A stretch of DNA of 64,000 nt from Halicephalobus mephisto (GCA_009193035.1 SWDT01000007.1:682001-746000); one strand, 5' to 3'. Counted from the first letter of the stretch, positions 47,993 through 61,400 are shown. The notes: a model not told the origin generated them from the sequence alone. Numbers and translations are program-made.

Positions 47993-50881
47993 ATGAATTC
48001 CTTATTTCAGATCGGCAAAACCGTCAAATTTGTACCTTCACGTCTCCCAGTTATCTCTGTATTCCATCGATTGGCCTCAACAAAGCGTCCTAAATCTACA
48101 AGAACGTCGGTACCGAAGATGGAATCGAGGCCTGGACTGAAGACGACGAAGATCGACAACGAAGTCTTTCATTCCCTTTTCACTCCAGAATTGAATGTCC
48201 TTGCTGATCTGTTCAAAAAACACAAATACGATCTCAGGTTGGTTTTTATTTTTAATTTTTAAGAATTTTTCAAATTTTTTAAAAAGTTTTAGGATTTCGA
48301 AATTTTATATTTTGATTTCCTAGATCTCTTTCTGAGTTCTCTAGGGTTTAATATAATTTTTATGATTTTAAAATAACTTTTTAAAGGTTTTTTTTGTAAA
48401 TTTTTAAGGTTTTAAAACTTTTGAAAGAATTTTTATAAAAGTTCTTAGATTTTTATGACTTTTAGGCTCTTAAAGTGATTTCTAAAAGGTTTTTATACGA
48501 GCAATTGTTTTTTGAAAAGATTTGCTAAAGAGTTTTTATAATCTCCTAAATATATGGATTTTTCAAGTTCTTTTCTGTGAATTTTCAGACTTGTATACGA
48601 ATTTTTAGTGATTTTTTACTTTTTAGAATGGCCGGAGGAGCAGTTCGTGACTTGATGATGGGAATTGCCCCTGCTGACATTGATTTTGCTTCTGATGCTA
48701 CTCCTACGCAGATGAAGGAGCTGTTTGAAGCAGAAGGAATCAGAATGCTCCACAAGAAGGGAGAAGAACACGGAACTATTACTTGTCGAATCAATGACAG
48801 TGAGAATTTCGAAGTTACTACTTTACGGTTCGTAGTACTTTGTAGTGCTTAAAATGTATTTGGTTTTTTAGGATCGACGTTGTTTGTGATGGACGACGTG
48901 CTGAAGTCAACTTCACCACCGACTGGGAACTTGATGCTTTTCGACGAGATTTGACCATCAATTCTCTTTTCTGCGGACTCGACGGAACTGTATACGACTA
49001 CACTGGAGGCATTGACGACATCAAAACCAGGACAGTTAGGTTTGTGGGGGACGCTGTGAGTAGAATCCAGGAGGATTATCTTCGAATTCTTCGTTATTTC
49101 CGTTTTTATGGAAGAATCGCGAAATCTCCAAATGAACACAATGCTGAAACCATAAAGGCCATCATAGACAACAAGGAAGGAATGGCAAATCTTTCTGGAG
49201 AACGGATCTGGACCGAATTGAAGAGAATCGTCAATGGCAGATTTGCTCCAGATGTGATGACCACCATGTTGGACGAGTGCAAACTTCACGAATACGTCGG
49301 GTTGAACCCTAAGTCTTCAGATTTGAAGGAATTCAGAAGGGTGTTCGAAAAAGCCGCAGATGAAAACGGAAAAGCAGATCTTCAACCATGTACGGTGCTC
49401 AGTGCTTTGTTTTCGGACGAGAAAGATGTGATGGAATTTCACAAAAAATGCAAAATTAGCAATGAGGAGAAATTTTTAAGTTTGTTCATTGTTGAAACAA
49501 GAGAAGAAGCTTCGAAAAATAAGGACAATCTGAAGTACTTTCAGGATTTAATCATGGATGAAATTTACTTGAAAGGATGTGAGTTTGAGTTCGGTAATTA
49601 AGTTTAATAATGGTTTTTTAGCTAACGATTTTAAATCAAGAAGAAATCGTGTAATTGAATTACTGAAATATATTGATAATTATGAATTAATCAATTCGAT
49701 ATTAGAATGGGAACAACCGAAATTGCCAATTAATGGATTTGATTTGAAAGATTCAGGTGTTTCTGGAAAAAATATGAAAAATGTTCTTCGATATTTATAT
49801 GTTCTTTGGAGAAATGTAAGTTTTAATAATATTGTTGGAGCTCTGAATTGGTGTAGTTGTGGGAGGATATGAGTTTTTTATTTTTGAGATAATAGGGTTA
49901 AGCACAATAGGAATTATATACAGTCGACTCTCGATATAACGTAATCCAAGGGACTCGACAAAAATTAAGTTAAATCGAGAATTAATTTACATTATTTTAA
50001 AAGAAATTTTGTCAGAATAAAGAAAAATTAAATAAAATCAAGTTACGTTAAATCGAGAGTCGATTGTATTAATTAACTAGTTAGTACTTAGTTTATCGTG
50101 TACAGTATGCCCGTTATTTATAGCCTAGGGTATTTTGAAACCTGGATTGTTTATCCAATAACCAGTTAATACACGGATATAACAAATATTGTTATAAATG
50201 TGTCTGTATGACAGTTGTCCTCTGAGAATACAGTGAAACCTCGCTAAAAACACCCTCGATAAGAGCAAATCCTCTTTAAAGACAACTCGGTTCCAACCCC
50301 TACTGTGGATTTTCCCCTAGTAAACCCCTCGGTAAAGGCAACTCTTCTGTAAAAACAACATTTCTGCCGTCCCTTCGGGTTGTTTTTAGCGAGGTTTCAC
50401 TGTAGTTGCTTTTTTTACTTATCCTAGTTTTGGGTTTTTAGAAATTAATTTTTTGAATTGTTATTTTAATTCGATTGTTGAAAAATATTTTAAAATGAAA
50501 TCGTATGAAATAGAGAAGAGTAGTTACTATGTAGTAATTAAAAAGTACAATTAGGGTTTGTTGTGAAGTGGTTTCGATGTGGGGTTTAGGAGTTTTGGAG
50601 ATTACTGTAAGTTATAAGTAGATTTTTAATTGACTCTGGAATAGTTGCTTTTTTTACTCGTATGGGTTTTGAAATTTAAAGTTATTAAAAGACTCAAATG
50701 ATTCAAAAATCACAATTAACTTGAGAAAAAAATTGTTTTGGTTGTGAATTTAAATTTAAAAATGATTTTTCAGAGTGATTACACGATGAGTTTTGAAGAT
50801 CTCTCGAAGCATGTTCATGATCCAATTGCGATTCAGGAAGATAAAACAAGTCCACCATTGAAAAAACAAAAAATTTCTTAA
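47993..50881 (+). CDS. CCA-adding tRNA nucleotidyltransferase (TRNT1 family)
   Basis: Five exons (47,993-48,237; 48,627-48,827; 48,872-49,578; 49,622-49,815; 50,774-50,881), phases 2, 2, 1, 0, give 484 residues. Class II nucleotidyltransferase motifs are in order: [12 protein letters not shown], then [12 protein letters not shown] with the metal-binding D-x-D, then [30 protein letters not shown] and [11 protein letters not shown]. The enzyme adds or repairs the 3' CCA of nuclear and mitochondrial tRNAs. Residues 1-43 are Arg/Lys/Ser-rich without acids, a mitochondrial presequence. Met 44 (in PKMESRPG) could start a cytosolic form. The C-terminus ends PPLKKQKIS, a possible nuclear signal. It is probably the first gene of an operon with COQ2; intron 4 carries two MITEs. 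Confidence 0.95.
49921..50067. mobile_element. 147-bp MITE, pogo/Tc1-mariner type
   Basis: Terminal inverted repeats start CAGTCGACTCTCGATATAAC and end GTTAAATCGAGAGTCGATTG. They are flanked by TA on both sides (49,919-49,920 and 50,068-50,069). Internal sequence is non-coding. It sits in intron 4 of the CCA-adding enzyme gene. Confidence 0.85.
50231..50402. mobile_element. 172-bp MITE with perfect 21-bp termini
   Basis: It starts CAGTGAAACCTCGCTAAAAA and ends with the exact complement TTTTTAGCGAGGTTTCACTG. TA flanks both ends (50,229-50,230 and 50,403-50,404). The end sequence and TA target fit a pogo/Tigger-like family distinct from the neighbour at 49,921. Confidence 0.88.
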
Positions 50882-50982
50882 ATTTTATATAAATTTTATT
50901 TCTAGAATTTTTGATTTTTAATAAGCCGTTTTTATCGGTTTTTTATTTTATAATTTTAAAATTTAATTTAATTTTTTTAGTT
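50882..50982 (+). promoter_or_regulatory. Intercistronic region with trans-splice acceptor
   Basis: About 100 bp separate the stop of the CCA-adding enzyme gene from COQ2. The interval is U-rich, has an AATAAG poly-A-like signal near 50,920, and ends AATTTTTTTAG two bases before the COQ2 ATG. This is the geometry of a nematode operon junction processed by SL2-type trans-splicing. Confidence 0.65.
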
Positions 50983-52421
50983 ATGATTTCTTTGCTGAGA
51001 TGTAGTCGTCTATGTTGTTCGTCGTTGAGTAGTTTTTTGATTTGTAGATATACAGCAAGTACGGTAGTGGATCAGAAATTATGGAAATTTTCTGCAGCAA
51101 ATATTGTAGAAGCAACACCGAAAAAAATACAACCATATTTGAAACTCATGAGAGCGGATAAACCTATAGGTGAGTAAATTTGGATTTTTTTATTTTTGGA
51201 AGTTTTTAAATAGTAATGTGGTATTTTCAAGTATTTTAATTTTTACAATTTTGAAAATTGAAAATTATTTTAAGTAACTTTATGAGTATTTTGATTTTAG
51301 GAACGTGGTTGTTGTATTGGCCTTGTACTTGGTCTATTAGTATGGCTGCTGCTCCTGGAAATCTGCCGGATTTGTATTTACTCGCCTTGTTTGGAACGGG
51401 AGCGTTTTTGATGAGAGGAGCTGGATGTGTTATTAATGATTTTTGGGACAAGGATTTCGACAAAAAAGTGGAAAGAACGAAATTAAGACCATTAGCAAGT
51501 GGAGAATTGTCGAATTTTCAAGGAATAGCTCTACTTGGAGGATTATTGACAGGATCTCTTGGAATATTGCTTCAATTAAATTTGATATCAATTGGATTAG
51601 GATTTCTTTCAATGATACCTGTTGTATGTTATCCGTTAGCGAAAAGATTTACTTACTGGCCTCAGAGTGTCCTAGGATTAACCTTCAATTATGGTGCAAT
51701 TATGGGTTATACAGCAGCTACTGGACATATTGATCCGTATATTACTGTGCCCCTGTATTTTTCGGCTTTTTGTTGGACAATGATATATGACACAATATAT
51801 GCACATCAGGTTGGTGATAATTTATTTAAATTCTTGACTATATTATATACAATACGACGTATATTATATATAATGGAGTATGCGTTATGTATAATATAGT
51901 ATGCATTATAATGAGTTATATATCATATATAATAGGGTATATATCATATATAGTAGGGTATATGTCATATATGATACGGTATATTGTATATAATATGGTA
52001 TGTATCATTTATAATAGGATATATCATATATGATACGGTGTATTATGTATAATAAGTTATATATCGTACTTTAGATGTAATACGTTGTATATTATAGGAT
52101 AAGGATGATGATGTACTGATTGGAGTCAAATCGACAGCTCTTAGGTTTGGAGAAAATACACGTCTTTGGCTAAGCGGCTTTTCAAGTGCTATGATTTTTG
52201 GACTTGTTTTGACAGGTATTAATGCAGGACAAACTTGGCCGTATTATTGTGGAATAGGAGCATCTGGTATTCATCTTTTTTGGCAATTGAAAACGGTAGA
52301 TACGAATAATAGAGACGATTGTTGGAAAAAATTCGTTTCTAATCAATGGATTGGAGGATTTATTTTAACAGGGATTATTGCAGGGATTTTGATGAAAGGT
52401 GAATCAGAAGACGAAAAATAA
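50983..52421 (+). CDS. coq-2: 4-hydroxybenzoate polyprenyltransferase COQ2
   Basis: Three exons (50,983-51,169; 51,301-51,809; 52,098-52,421), phases 1 and 0, give 339 residues. The N-terminus ([12 protein letters not shown], then FLICRYTAS) is a mitochondrial presequence. The first Asp-rich prenyl-diphosphate site is [15 protein letters not shown]. The second is YDTIYAHQ joined to DKDDD across the last splice. Both are characteristic of the UbiA family, together with [14 protein letters not shown] and [10 protein letters not shown]. It attaches the polyprenyl tail to 4-hydroxybenzoate in the inner mitochondrial membrane, an essential step in ubiquinone synthesis. About eight membrane helices are visible. 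Intron 2 (51,810-52,097) is a TATATCATATATAATAGGGT-type repeat. Confidence 0.95.
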
Positions 52422-52451
52422 TGTGTAGGTTTACTGTAGGAGAGTAGTTTT

Positions 52452-55400
52452 TTAAAAAGTTTTTTGTTGTTCTAATTGCCAAAGGGCTTCGTTAATAAAT
52501 GTTCGAAGTTGAAGAGCAACATCGTCGGGATAAAATTCTCGATTTGTGAAGAATTCTAATCCTGTGAGAAGTTCGATGTCTCGGATTCTGAGAGTGTTGC
52601 GGTAGAGGTACTCAATAGGGTACTGGAATTGGGCGATTAAAATGAATGGAAATTAGGTTTTAAATTCTTTTTTAAAAATTTAAATTTTGGTTTTAAAGTT
52701 AAATTTTAACTTAGTTCAGACTTTGGATTTGAATTTGAACATGGATGGTAAATTTGATCTTGAAATTGGGTTTTAGTTTTGAAATTGAATTTTTATTTTA
52801 AAATTCGACTTCGATTTTAAAGCCTAAAGTCGAAGTTGAATTTTAACTTGGACTTCTGAATCGAAGTTAAAGTCGGTTTTTAACTTTGAGGTCGAATTTG
52901 GACCTTGAATTTGAATCAACAGTTTTGATGTAAACTTACGAGACAGTTGTAGTCTTTTTCGACTAAGGGAAGAGCGAAGGAAAGGACCCTAGTGGAAGAA
53001 GGATCTTCGCAATGAGCATAATCTGATTTCCATTCTGTTCCGATGGAACACCGGACTAATGTTATGAACACGTGGGTTGGAGTTTCTTTGACTTCATCGG
53101 CGAGTCCGTCGTTGTTTTTGTCGTATATAGGTCCGGCGAACATCCGGAGGGTTTTGTAGTGTCTTTGGTACTTGTCCAGAAGACTGAGGAACTCTCGCCA
53201 GATGCCCTCGATGAAGCCCTTGGGGGCTGCAAGTCGGCCTTGCTCCAGAAACCAGAGATAGTCTGGAATTTTGTATTTTTCAAATTTAATTTTATTAAAA
53301 AATTCAAATTTGAATTTATTTTTAAAATTTCCTAAATTTAACTTTATTTTTTTTTAAATTTAAATTTATTATTAATGTCGAGTACCGTAATTTATATGAC
53401 ATTGTACTTTAATTATAGAAATATTTCGAAAAATTTCGTTTAAAAATAATTTTCATGTAAAATTACGAAAGAATAGAGATCAGTCAAAACTGACTCGCAT
53501 TGGTTTTAGTTTTCAAAAAAAGGAATAATTGGTCTATTTTGCATTTCATAGATGGGAATGAATGATCCTTTAGAACAGTTTGCCAAAATTGACTTAGATT
53601 TTTTTCTAAAAAAGGAATGATTGGTCTACTTCATATTAATTTTTTTCTAAAAAAGGAATGATTGGTCTACTTCATATTAATTTTTTCTTATAAAAGGAAT
53701 GATTGGTCTACTTCATATTAATTTTTTCTTATAAAAGGAATGATTGGTCTAACTCGCGTTCAATGAAGAAAAATAATGACTCGTCAAAAATTACTCACTA
53801 CTTTTATCTTAAAAATAATAACACTCCTAATTTCCACATAATATTAAAAAATAAATAATCAAAACAAATTAGTAAAAAACAACTCTGATTTTTCTAAAAA
53901 GAACAACAAAAGATAGGCTAAACTTGCAGCAAACTAAAAAGTTAATTTTCATTCGGAACAGAACGCCAAAAATTACCGCGCAGAAAAATTTTTCAAAATA
54001 TTTTTTAAAATTTTTTGTTTTTTTTTGTTTTTTTTTGTTTTTTTTAGTTTTTAGGGTCTTGTGGACGAATTTTAGAGTTCTTAGGATAATTTTAAAACTT
54101 ACTGTTTTCTGGAAATAAACTTATAGATTTCGAAAAAGATTTCTTATTACAAGTAGTTTTGTTGGAAAATTCGATTTTCAAAGAACAATTGGTTCGATGA
54201 TCAAGATTGGAAATTTTGTCCATCAGAAGAACTTCGACGACAATTGGGACTTGTTTGGTTTCATCAAGAACGACGCTGGAGTTGCAAAATTTAATTTCGC
54301 AAAATTCAGCCTCAGGCGGAAATCCGACAGAATGAGAAGGGTAGCATTGGGGTAACTCGGACAGGGGCAGCTGTAAGAGCATTTTAGAGTTGAGGATCGG
54401 GGTACTCGATAAAGGTCCCAACAACGGGATATTTACTTCGAAATGACAACTGTCGCCGCACTTCAGAAGGTCCACAGCACAGGTTGGAAGTTCCTTGTAT
54501 ACTGTAGCAGGGTAACTAGGGGGATTGGTGAACACAGGAAAAAGCACCCCGTGGGTACCGTTGTTGGGGGCCGGGGACGAGAGTCTCATTGCATCTGTAA
54601 TGGATTTTTGTGTTCTGTTTTATCAAAGTTGACAGTCAAAGTTCCAAGTCGAAATTTCTACTTTTCGCGTTGGGATATGAATTTTAAAATTTCTACTTTT
54701 CGCGTTAAGACATAAGTTTTAAAATTTCTACTTTTCGTGCTAAGATATGAGTTTTAAAATTTGAATTTTTCGCGTTAAGACATAACTTTTAAAATTTGAA
54801 TTTTTCGCGTTAAGACATAACTTTTAAAATTTGAATTTTTCGCGTTAAGATATGAGTTTTAAAATTTGAATTTTTCGCGTTAAGACATAAGTTTTAAAAT
54901 CTCAACTTTTCGCGTTAAGACACGATTTGCAGATTACTTTTTTATTCGAAAAACTCACTGCCAAGATCTGTAAAACGGTCAATTTCAAAATTAAATTCAA
55001 ATTTTGTGCAGCAATTGGATCGGCCAACTTGCTCAAATGTTGCGGGCAAAGTGCGGATTTTATTTTGATTTTAACTTAACTGCCGGAATGTTGCACGCAA
55101 ACTGCAGATTTTACTTTGATTTTTATGTTGATATTTTTATAGATTTCAATAAAGATACAAATTCTAAAAATTTTAAATTTTTGTTTTAAAACAAAATCGA
55201 AATTTGGATCAAATTTAATAAAATAATTTTTTAATATTATTTTTAAAATTAAATTTTACCACTCATCAAATTGTAAAGTTCGATATTCTGAAAAGGCGGA
55301 ATCACGAAATTCCTCTTGAAACTAGGCCCTAAGGCCCCGAAGATGGCCCTCATCGACGGCTCCCGGTTGTCGTAGCCGTGATTTCCACTTTCGTTAAAAT

Positions 55401-58400
55401 TTTCGTATTTTTCTTCATCTCTGAAATTACTTTTTAAACAATAATCATATGTAAAAATCACTAAAAATTATTTCAGAACAAATTTTTAGGAATTTTCGAA
55501 ACCATACTGTAAAAATCGAAAAAAATCATCCCGACACGAATTTTAAGTTTTTACAATCATACTGTAAAAATCGAAAAAATCATCTCGACACGAGTTTTAA
55601 GTTTTTACAATCATACTGTAAAAGTCGAAAAAATCATCTCAACACGAATTTTAAATTTTCAGAGTCATACTGTAAAAATCGAAAAAAACACTACGAAACG
55701 TAGTTTTAGGATTTTCTAGGAATTTTCGAAACCATACTGTAAAAGTCGAAAAAAAAATCATCTCGACACGAGTTTTAAGTTTTTTCAGAATCATACTGTA
55801 AAAATCGAAGAAAAATATCTCAACACGAGTTTTTGAATTTTCAGAGTCATACTGTAGATATTACTAAAACTTAGGACAAATTTTTAGTTTCAGATGGTTT
55901 CAAAAATTTTCATTGAATTCAAAGAGATTCCAGAAACTTCTGTGGAATTTTTAAAGGTTTCGGAATCTTAAGCCAGCTTTTAGAAACCTTCAGAATCCTC
56001 TACGAGAATTTAGAAAACTAGAAATTTCTACAGATTCTCAAAAAACTTCAGGAATTTCTACGAGATTCTAGAAAAATTCAGAATCCTTTAGGAAGACTCT
56101 AGAAAATTTTATAATTCTCTATGAAGATTCTAGAAGTTTTTATATAATTCTGTAAAGCCTCAAAATCCTCCACAAAGATTCTAGAAAACTTCAGAATTCT
56201 CTATTAAGACTCTAGAAAACTTCAGAATCATTTAGGAAGACTCTAGAAAATTTTATAATTCTCTATGAAGATTCTAGAAAACTTCAGAATCCTCCACAAA
56301 GATTCCAGAAGTTTTTATATAATTCTGTAAAGCTTCAAAATCCTCCACAAAGACTCTAGAAAACTTCAGAATCTTCTACAAGGATTCTAGAAAACTTCAG
56401 AATTCTCCACAAAGATTCTAGAAAACTTCAGAATCCTCTACAAAGATTCCAGAAGTTTTTATATAATTCTGTAAAGTTTCAAAATCCTTCACAAAGATTT
56501 TAGAAAACTTCAGAATCCTTTAGGAAGACTCTAGAAAACTTCAGAATTCTCCACAAAGATTCTAGAAAACTTCAGAATCCTCTACAAAGATTCCAGAAGT
56601 TTTTATATAATTCTGTAATGCTTCAAAATCCTCTAAGAAGACCTTTGAAAATTTCAGAATTTTCGAGATTTTGGGACTTTCTACAGAATCTCATTTTAGA
56701 AAAATAAAACTTGCTTTATTATCTGGACGCCAGGAGTGCATTCGAGGACGACGTCGCCGATCCTGGGGTTGTTGGTGTAGTGGTGTCTTCTGGGGGTCGT
56801 GTCCATCGAATAAGTTCTGAATTTTTCTCCTTTAGTACATAATAAATTTCCAAAATTTTCCAAAGGATTAATTTTATCCGTTTTTTTGAAGTACAAATGT
56901 CCAATAATTCCATCGATTATTTTTGTTTTTTTTGATTTTACATCCATGTATTTCCATAATTTTACAAATTTGTCTTTTCTCAAAGATTGAAGTCCATGAT
57001 CGCTCACGAGAATGAGGTTAATACATCCTAGAAGACCTTGCTGATCCAGTCTGTACATCAAGTAGTTCAACATCGCGTCCACGTAAATCAACATCGAATT
57101 CACGGCATCTGAATCCGGACCGTACTTATGTCCGTCTTTATCCGGCTGTTCGAAGTACATCGTCATGAAGGCCGGTCTTTCCGTTTCCGGAAGGGTCAAC
57201 CACGTGATAATCTGGAAAAAATTAAACTTAAAAAATAAAAAATAAAATACTTAAAAAATAAAAAATAAAAAAATAAAATATTTGAGAACTAAAATTTCTT
57301 ATGTATATTTAATTGTACTTGATTATGTTAAATACTAAATTACCTAACTACCAAGTAAGAAATTAGACAAATATAGTGATTTTCAATATATAAACAAAAT
57401 CAAACATTTGAAAAGTAAAATTTTTTATAATTTTTTGGATTATATGTAATAAATCGTACTCGATTATGTTAAATACTAAATTACCCAACTATTAAATAAG
57501 AAATTAGACAAATATAGTGATTTTCGATATATAAACAAAATCAAACATTTGAAAAGTAAAATTTTTTACAATTTTTTGGATTATATGCAATAAATCGTAC
57601 TTAATTATATTAAATACTTAATTACCTAACTACCAAGTAAGAAATTAGACGATTACAGTGATTTTCGATATATAAACAAAATCGAATAAACAAAAAATCA
57701 CAAATATGTGAAAAATAAAATTTTATAAAGTATTTAATCTCACTTGATTATGTTAAATATTTAATTTTCTACCTTTGAAGTCAGATATTGAACGATTTCT
57801 GTGATTTTTGTGGAATTTTTTATATATCAACTTTTTCAAATTCATATATGGAAATTTATTTTTTGTTTATTTAACTTGTTTTCTAACAGTTTAACCGATT
57901 TACACGTTATTCACATGGATTCAGTTGACTCCCCCGAGGGTCACGTCGAGGCCCATCAGGAAACAAGCTACGGTAGAAGACGCCATTCGTCTTTGAAGAA
58001 TGGCTTTTCCGAAGGCGCTGATGTAGCTTTCTCCTGAATGTTGTTGCATATCCATCAGATATACCGTAATAAACATTGAAATAGGTGTTTTTTCAAGGAT
58101 ATTATTTTGGATTTCTGGAGGAATAAATTGTTTAGCATCATCCAATTCAGGAGTGCACATTTCTGTTTCGATGTCGTAGAGACCTGGCTGCATGACGTCA
58201 CATTTGCAAGCTTCGGCGATGGACTGGTTAGAGACGAGCTGGGAGGATTGCGAAAGAGAAATCCTCGAGGACTGGCTTCTCATCTGCTTGCAAAAATCGC
58301 AAAAAACGCTTAAAAAATTTCACATAATTTTTAAATCCCAAAAATCACCAAAAACGCTTAAATAATTTCACATAATTTTTAAATTTCAAAAATCGCAAAA

Positions 58401-61400
58401 AACGCTTAAAAAATTTTACGTAATTTTTAAATTTCAAAAATCGCAAAAAACGCTTAAAAAATTTTACGTAATTTTTAAATCCCAAAAATCGCAAAAAACG
58501 CTTAAAAACTTTTACGTAATTTTTAAATTTCGAAAATCACCAAAAATACAGTAATCCGACCTGCAGATTCTGAATCTGAAGTTAAACTTAAATTTTAACC
58601 TCCAGAATCCAGAGATTCAGAATCTACAAGTTTGATTACTGTATTTTAGGGGATTTTCGAATTTTAAAAACACCCAAATTCGGTGTTGAAAATGTGCAAA
58701 ATCACACGGAATAGACCTTACAAAAGATCAGTAATGAGGTCTGTAAAGAGGTCGGCATCAAAGTCGAATTAATTTTTTCCAAAAAATTGAATAAAACAAC
58801 TTGCAAATTTTGATTTTGAAATTTCTATAAATACAGATATATAAATCCTGATTTATTAGTTAGAAGGTTGCGGGCAGGTTACAAATTTTGACTTTGACCT
58901 AGCTGCCAGAATGTTGCGTGCAACTTGCGGAATTATTTTTTGATTTTGAAATTTCTATAAATACAGATAGATAAATCCTGATTGATTAATTAGAAGGTTG
59001 CGGGCAGGTTACAAATTTTGACTTTGACCTAGCTGCCAACATATTGCGTGCAACTTGCGGAGTTATTTTTTGATTTTGAAATTTCTATAAATACAGATAG
59101 ATAAATCCTGATTGATTAATTAGAAAGTGGCGAGAAAATTGCAAAATTCAACTTAGAAGGTGACCTAGCTGCCAGCATGTTGCGTGCAACTTGCGGAGTT
59201 GTTTTTTGATTTCGACCTAATTACTTAAATATTGCGCGCAAACTGCAGATTTTACTTTTATTTTAATTTTTAAGTCGACTAATTTGTCAAATGTTGCAAG
59301 AGAACTGTAAATGTTAATTTTGCTGTCGACCTAGTTACCTAAATGTTGCGCGCAAACTACAGATTTCATTTTTGATTTCGAAATTTTCATAAATGCAAAT
59401 ATATTAATGTCGACTTAACTGTCAGAATGTTGCATGCAAATTGCAAATTTTATTTTGATTTCGACTTAACTGTTAAAATATTGCATGCAAACTGCAGATT
59501 TTATTTTGATTTTGACTTAACTGTCAGAATATTGCACGAAAACTGAAGATTTTACTTTGATTTTGACTTAACTGTCAGAATGTTGCACGAAAACTGAAGA
59601 TTTTATTTTGATTTTGACTTAACTGTCAGAATGTTGCATGCAAACTGCAAATTTTACTTTGATTTTGACTTAACTGCCAGAATATTGCATGCAAACTGCA
59701 GATTTTACTTTGATTTTGACTTAACTATTAAAATATTACATGCAAACTGCAAATTCTACTTTGATTTTGACTTAGCTGTCAGAATGTTGCATGCAAACTG
59801 CAAATTTTACTTTGATTTTGACTTAACTGTCAAAATATTGCACGCAAACTGCAAATTTTATTTTGATTTTGATGTCGATCTCTTTACAGACCTTGATGCA
59901 AGAGATTTATCGATTTCCGATATCCCTTATGAGAATGACTAATTCAGAATCCGGTTCCGTGATACATCAGAAAAAAAAATTAATTCTTAAAAAATAAAAT
60001 ATTCAATCACCATTCTCCAAAATGCTCTTAGAACGAAAAAAACTTAATTTTCGTGATGAAATTTTCAATTTTTAAAAAGTTTAATTTAAAAAAAATTTAA
60101 ATTTAAAAATAAAAAAAAAACTTCTTTAAAATCGAAAATTTGATTTTTTTTCGTTTCAAGACCATTTTTGAAAAAAATGAATAAATTTTTAATTTTCAAA
60201 AAAAATTAATTTTAAATTTTCAAAAAAAATTAATTTTAATTTTCAAAAAAAAAATTTTAATTTTCAAAAAAAAATTAATTTTTAATTTTTAAAAATTTTT
60301 TCGCCTGAGGCAATGTAGCTTTTTAGAAGATCTATGACTCACCAAGAGCCTTCGATTTTCGCGCAGGGACACTGATTAACTTTTTCGTCGATTTTCTTAG
60401 TACAAGGAAGAGTGGGGTTGTTGGGGTCAGGGGTTCCGCCGATCCTCATCTCGACTTCAGCAAGAAGGTTTCTGATGGGTTGGAGGATTTCGACACCTTC
60501 TGCTTTTATTTTCACACATCCTGGGATAACTGGGTTCTTTGGGATAAGTTGGATTTTGTCTGGATTGAATCTGATCTTCGGACGGTATTTGTTCACTTCG
60601 ATACCCCTCCTTTTAAGGTAAACTAGGAATTTTCGATTTTTATTTTTAAAATTTAAAATTTAAAATTTAAAAAATTTAGAAAATTTGAAAAATTTAGAAA
60701 TTTAGAAATTTAGAAAATTTAGAAAATTTAGAAATTTAGAAATTTAGAAAACTAAAAATTTTAAAATTTTAAAAATTTTAAAAATTTAGAAATTTTAAAA
60801 ATTTAGAAACTTAGAAAATTTAAAAATTCAGAAATTTAGAAATTTTTAAAACTAAAAATTTAGAAAACTTTAAAACTTTAAAAACTTTAAAAACTTTAAA
60901 AACTTTAAAAACTTTAAAAACTTTAAAAAATTTAGAAAATTTAGAAACTTAGAAAATTTAAAATTCAAAAATTTTTAAAAACTTTAAGAAAATTAATTTT
61001 TATACTTAAAAAAGTAAAAGTTCTTTAAAAATGGAAAATTATTCTTTTAATTAAAAAAATTCCTTTTTAAATTTAAAAAAATATAAAAAAGTTTAAAGTT
61101 TTAAATTTTCAAAAAAAACTTTTTTCTGATTTTTCAAAGATTTTTTTTTATTCTTTAAAAATGAACTTTTTTTTAAATTTTTTGAAAAAAAAAGTTTTTT
61201 AAAAAAATGTTTTTTTTAATTTTTGAAGAAAAATATTTTTTTTATTTTTTGAAAAAAAAAGTTTTTTAAAAATTTTTTGAACAAAAATGTTTTTTAAAAA
61301 AATGTGTTTTTTTAATTTTTTGAACAAAAATGATTTTTTTAAATTTTCTTAAAAAAATTGTTTTTTAAAAATTTTTCGAACAAAAATGTTTTTTTTAATT

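Noticed and set aside
59631..59942. 103-codon ORF with a 17-residue repeat
   Set aside because: Explained by the 51-bp satellite; other blocks of the same family are not in frame.
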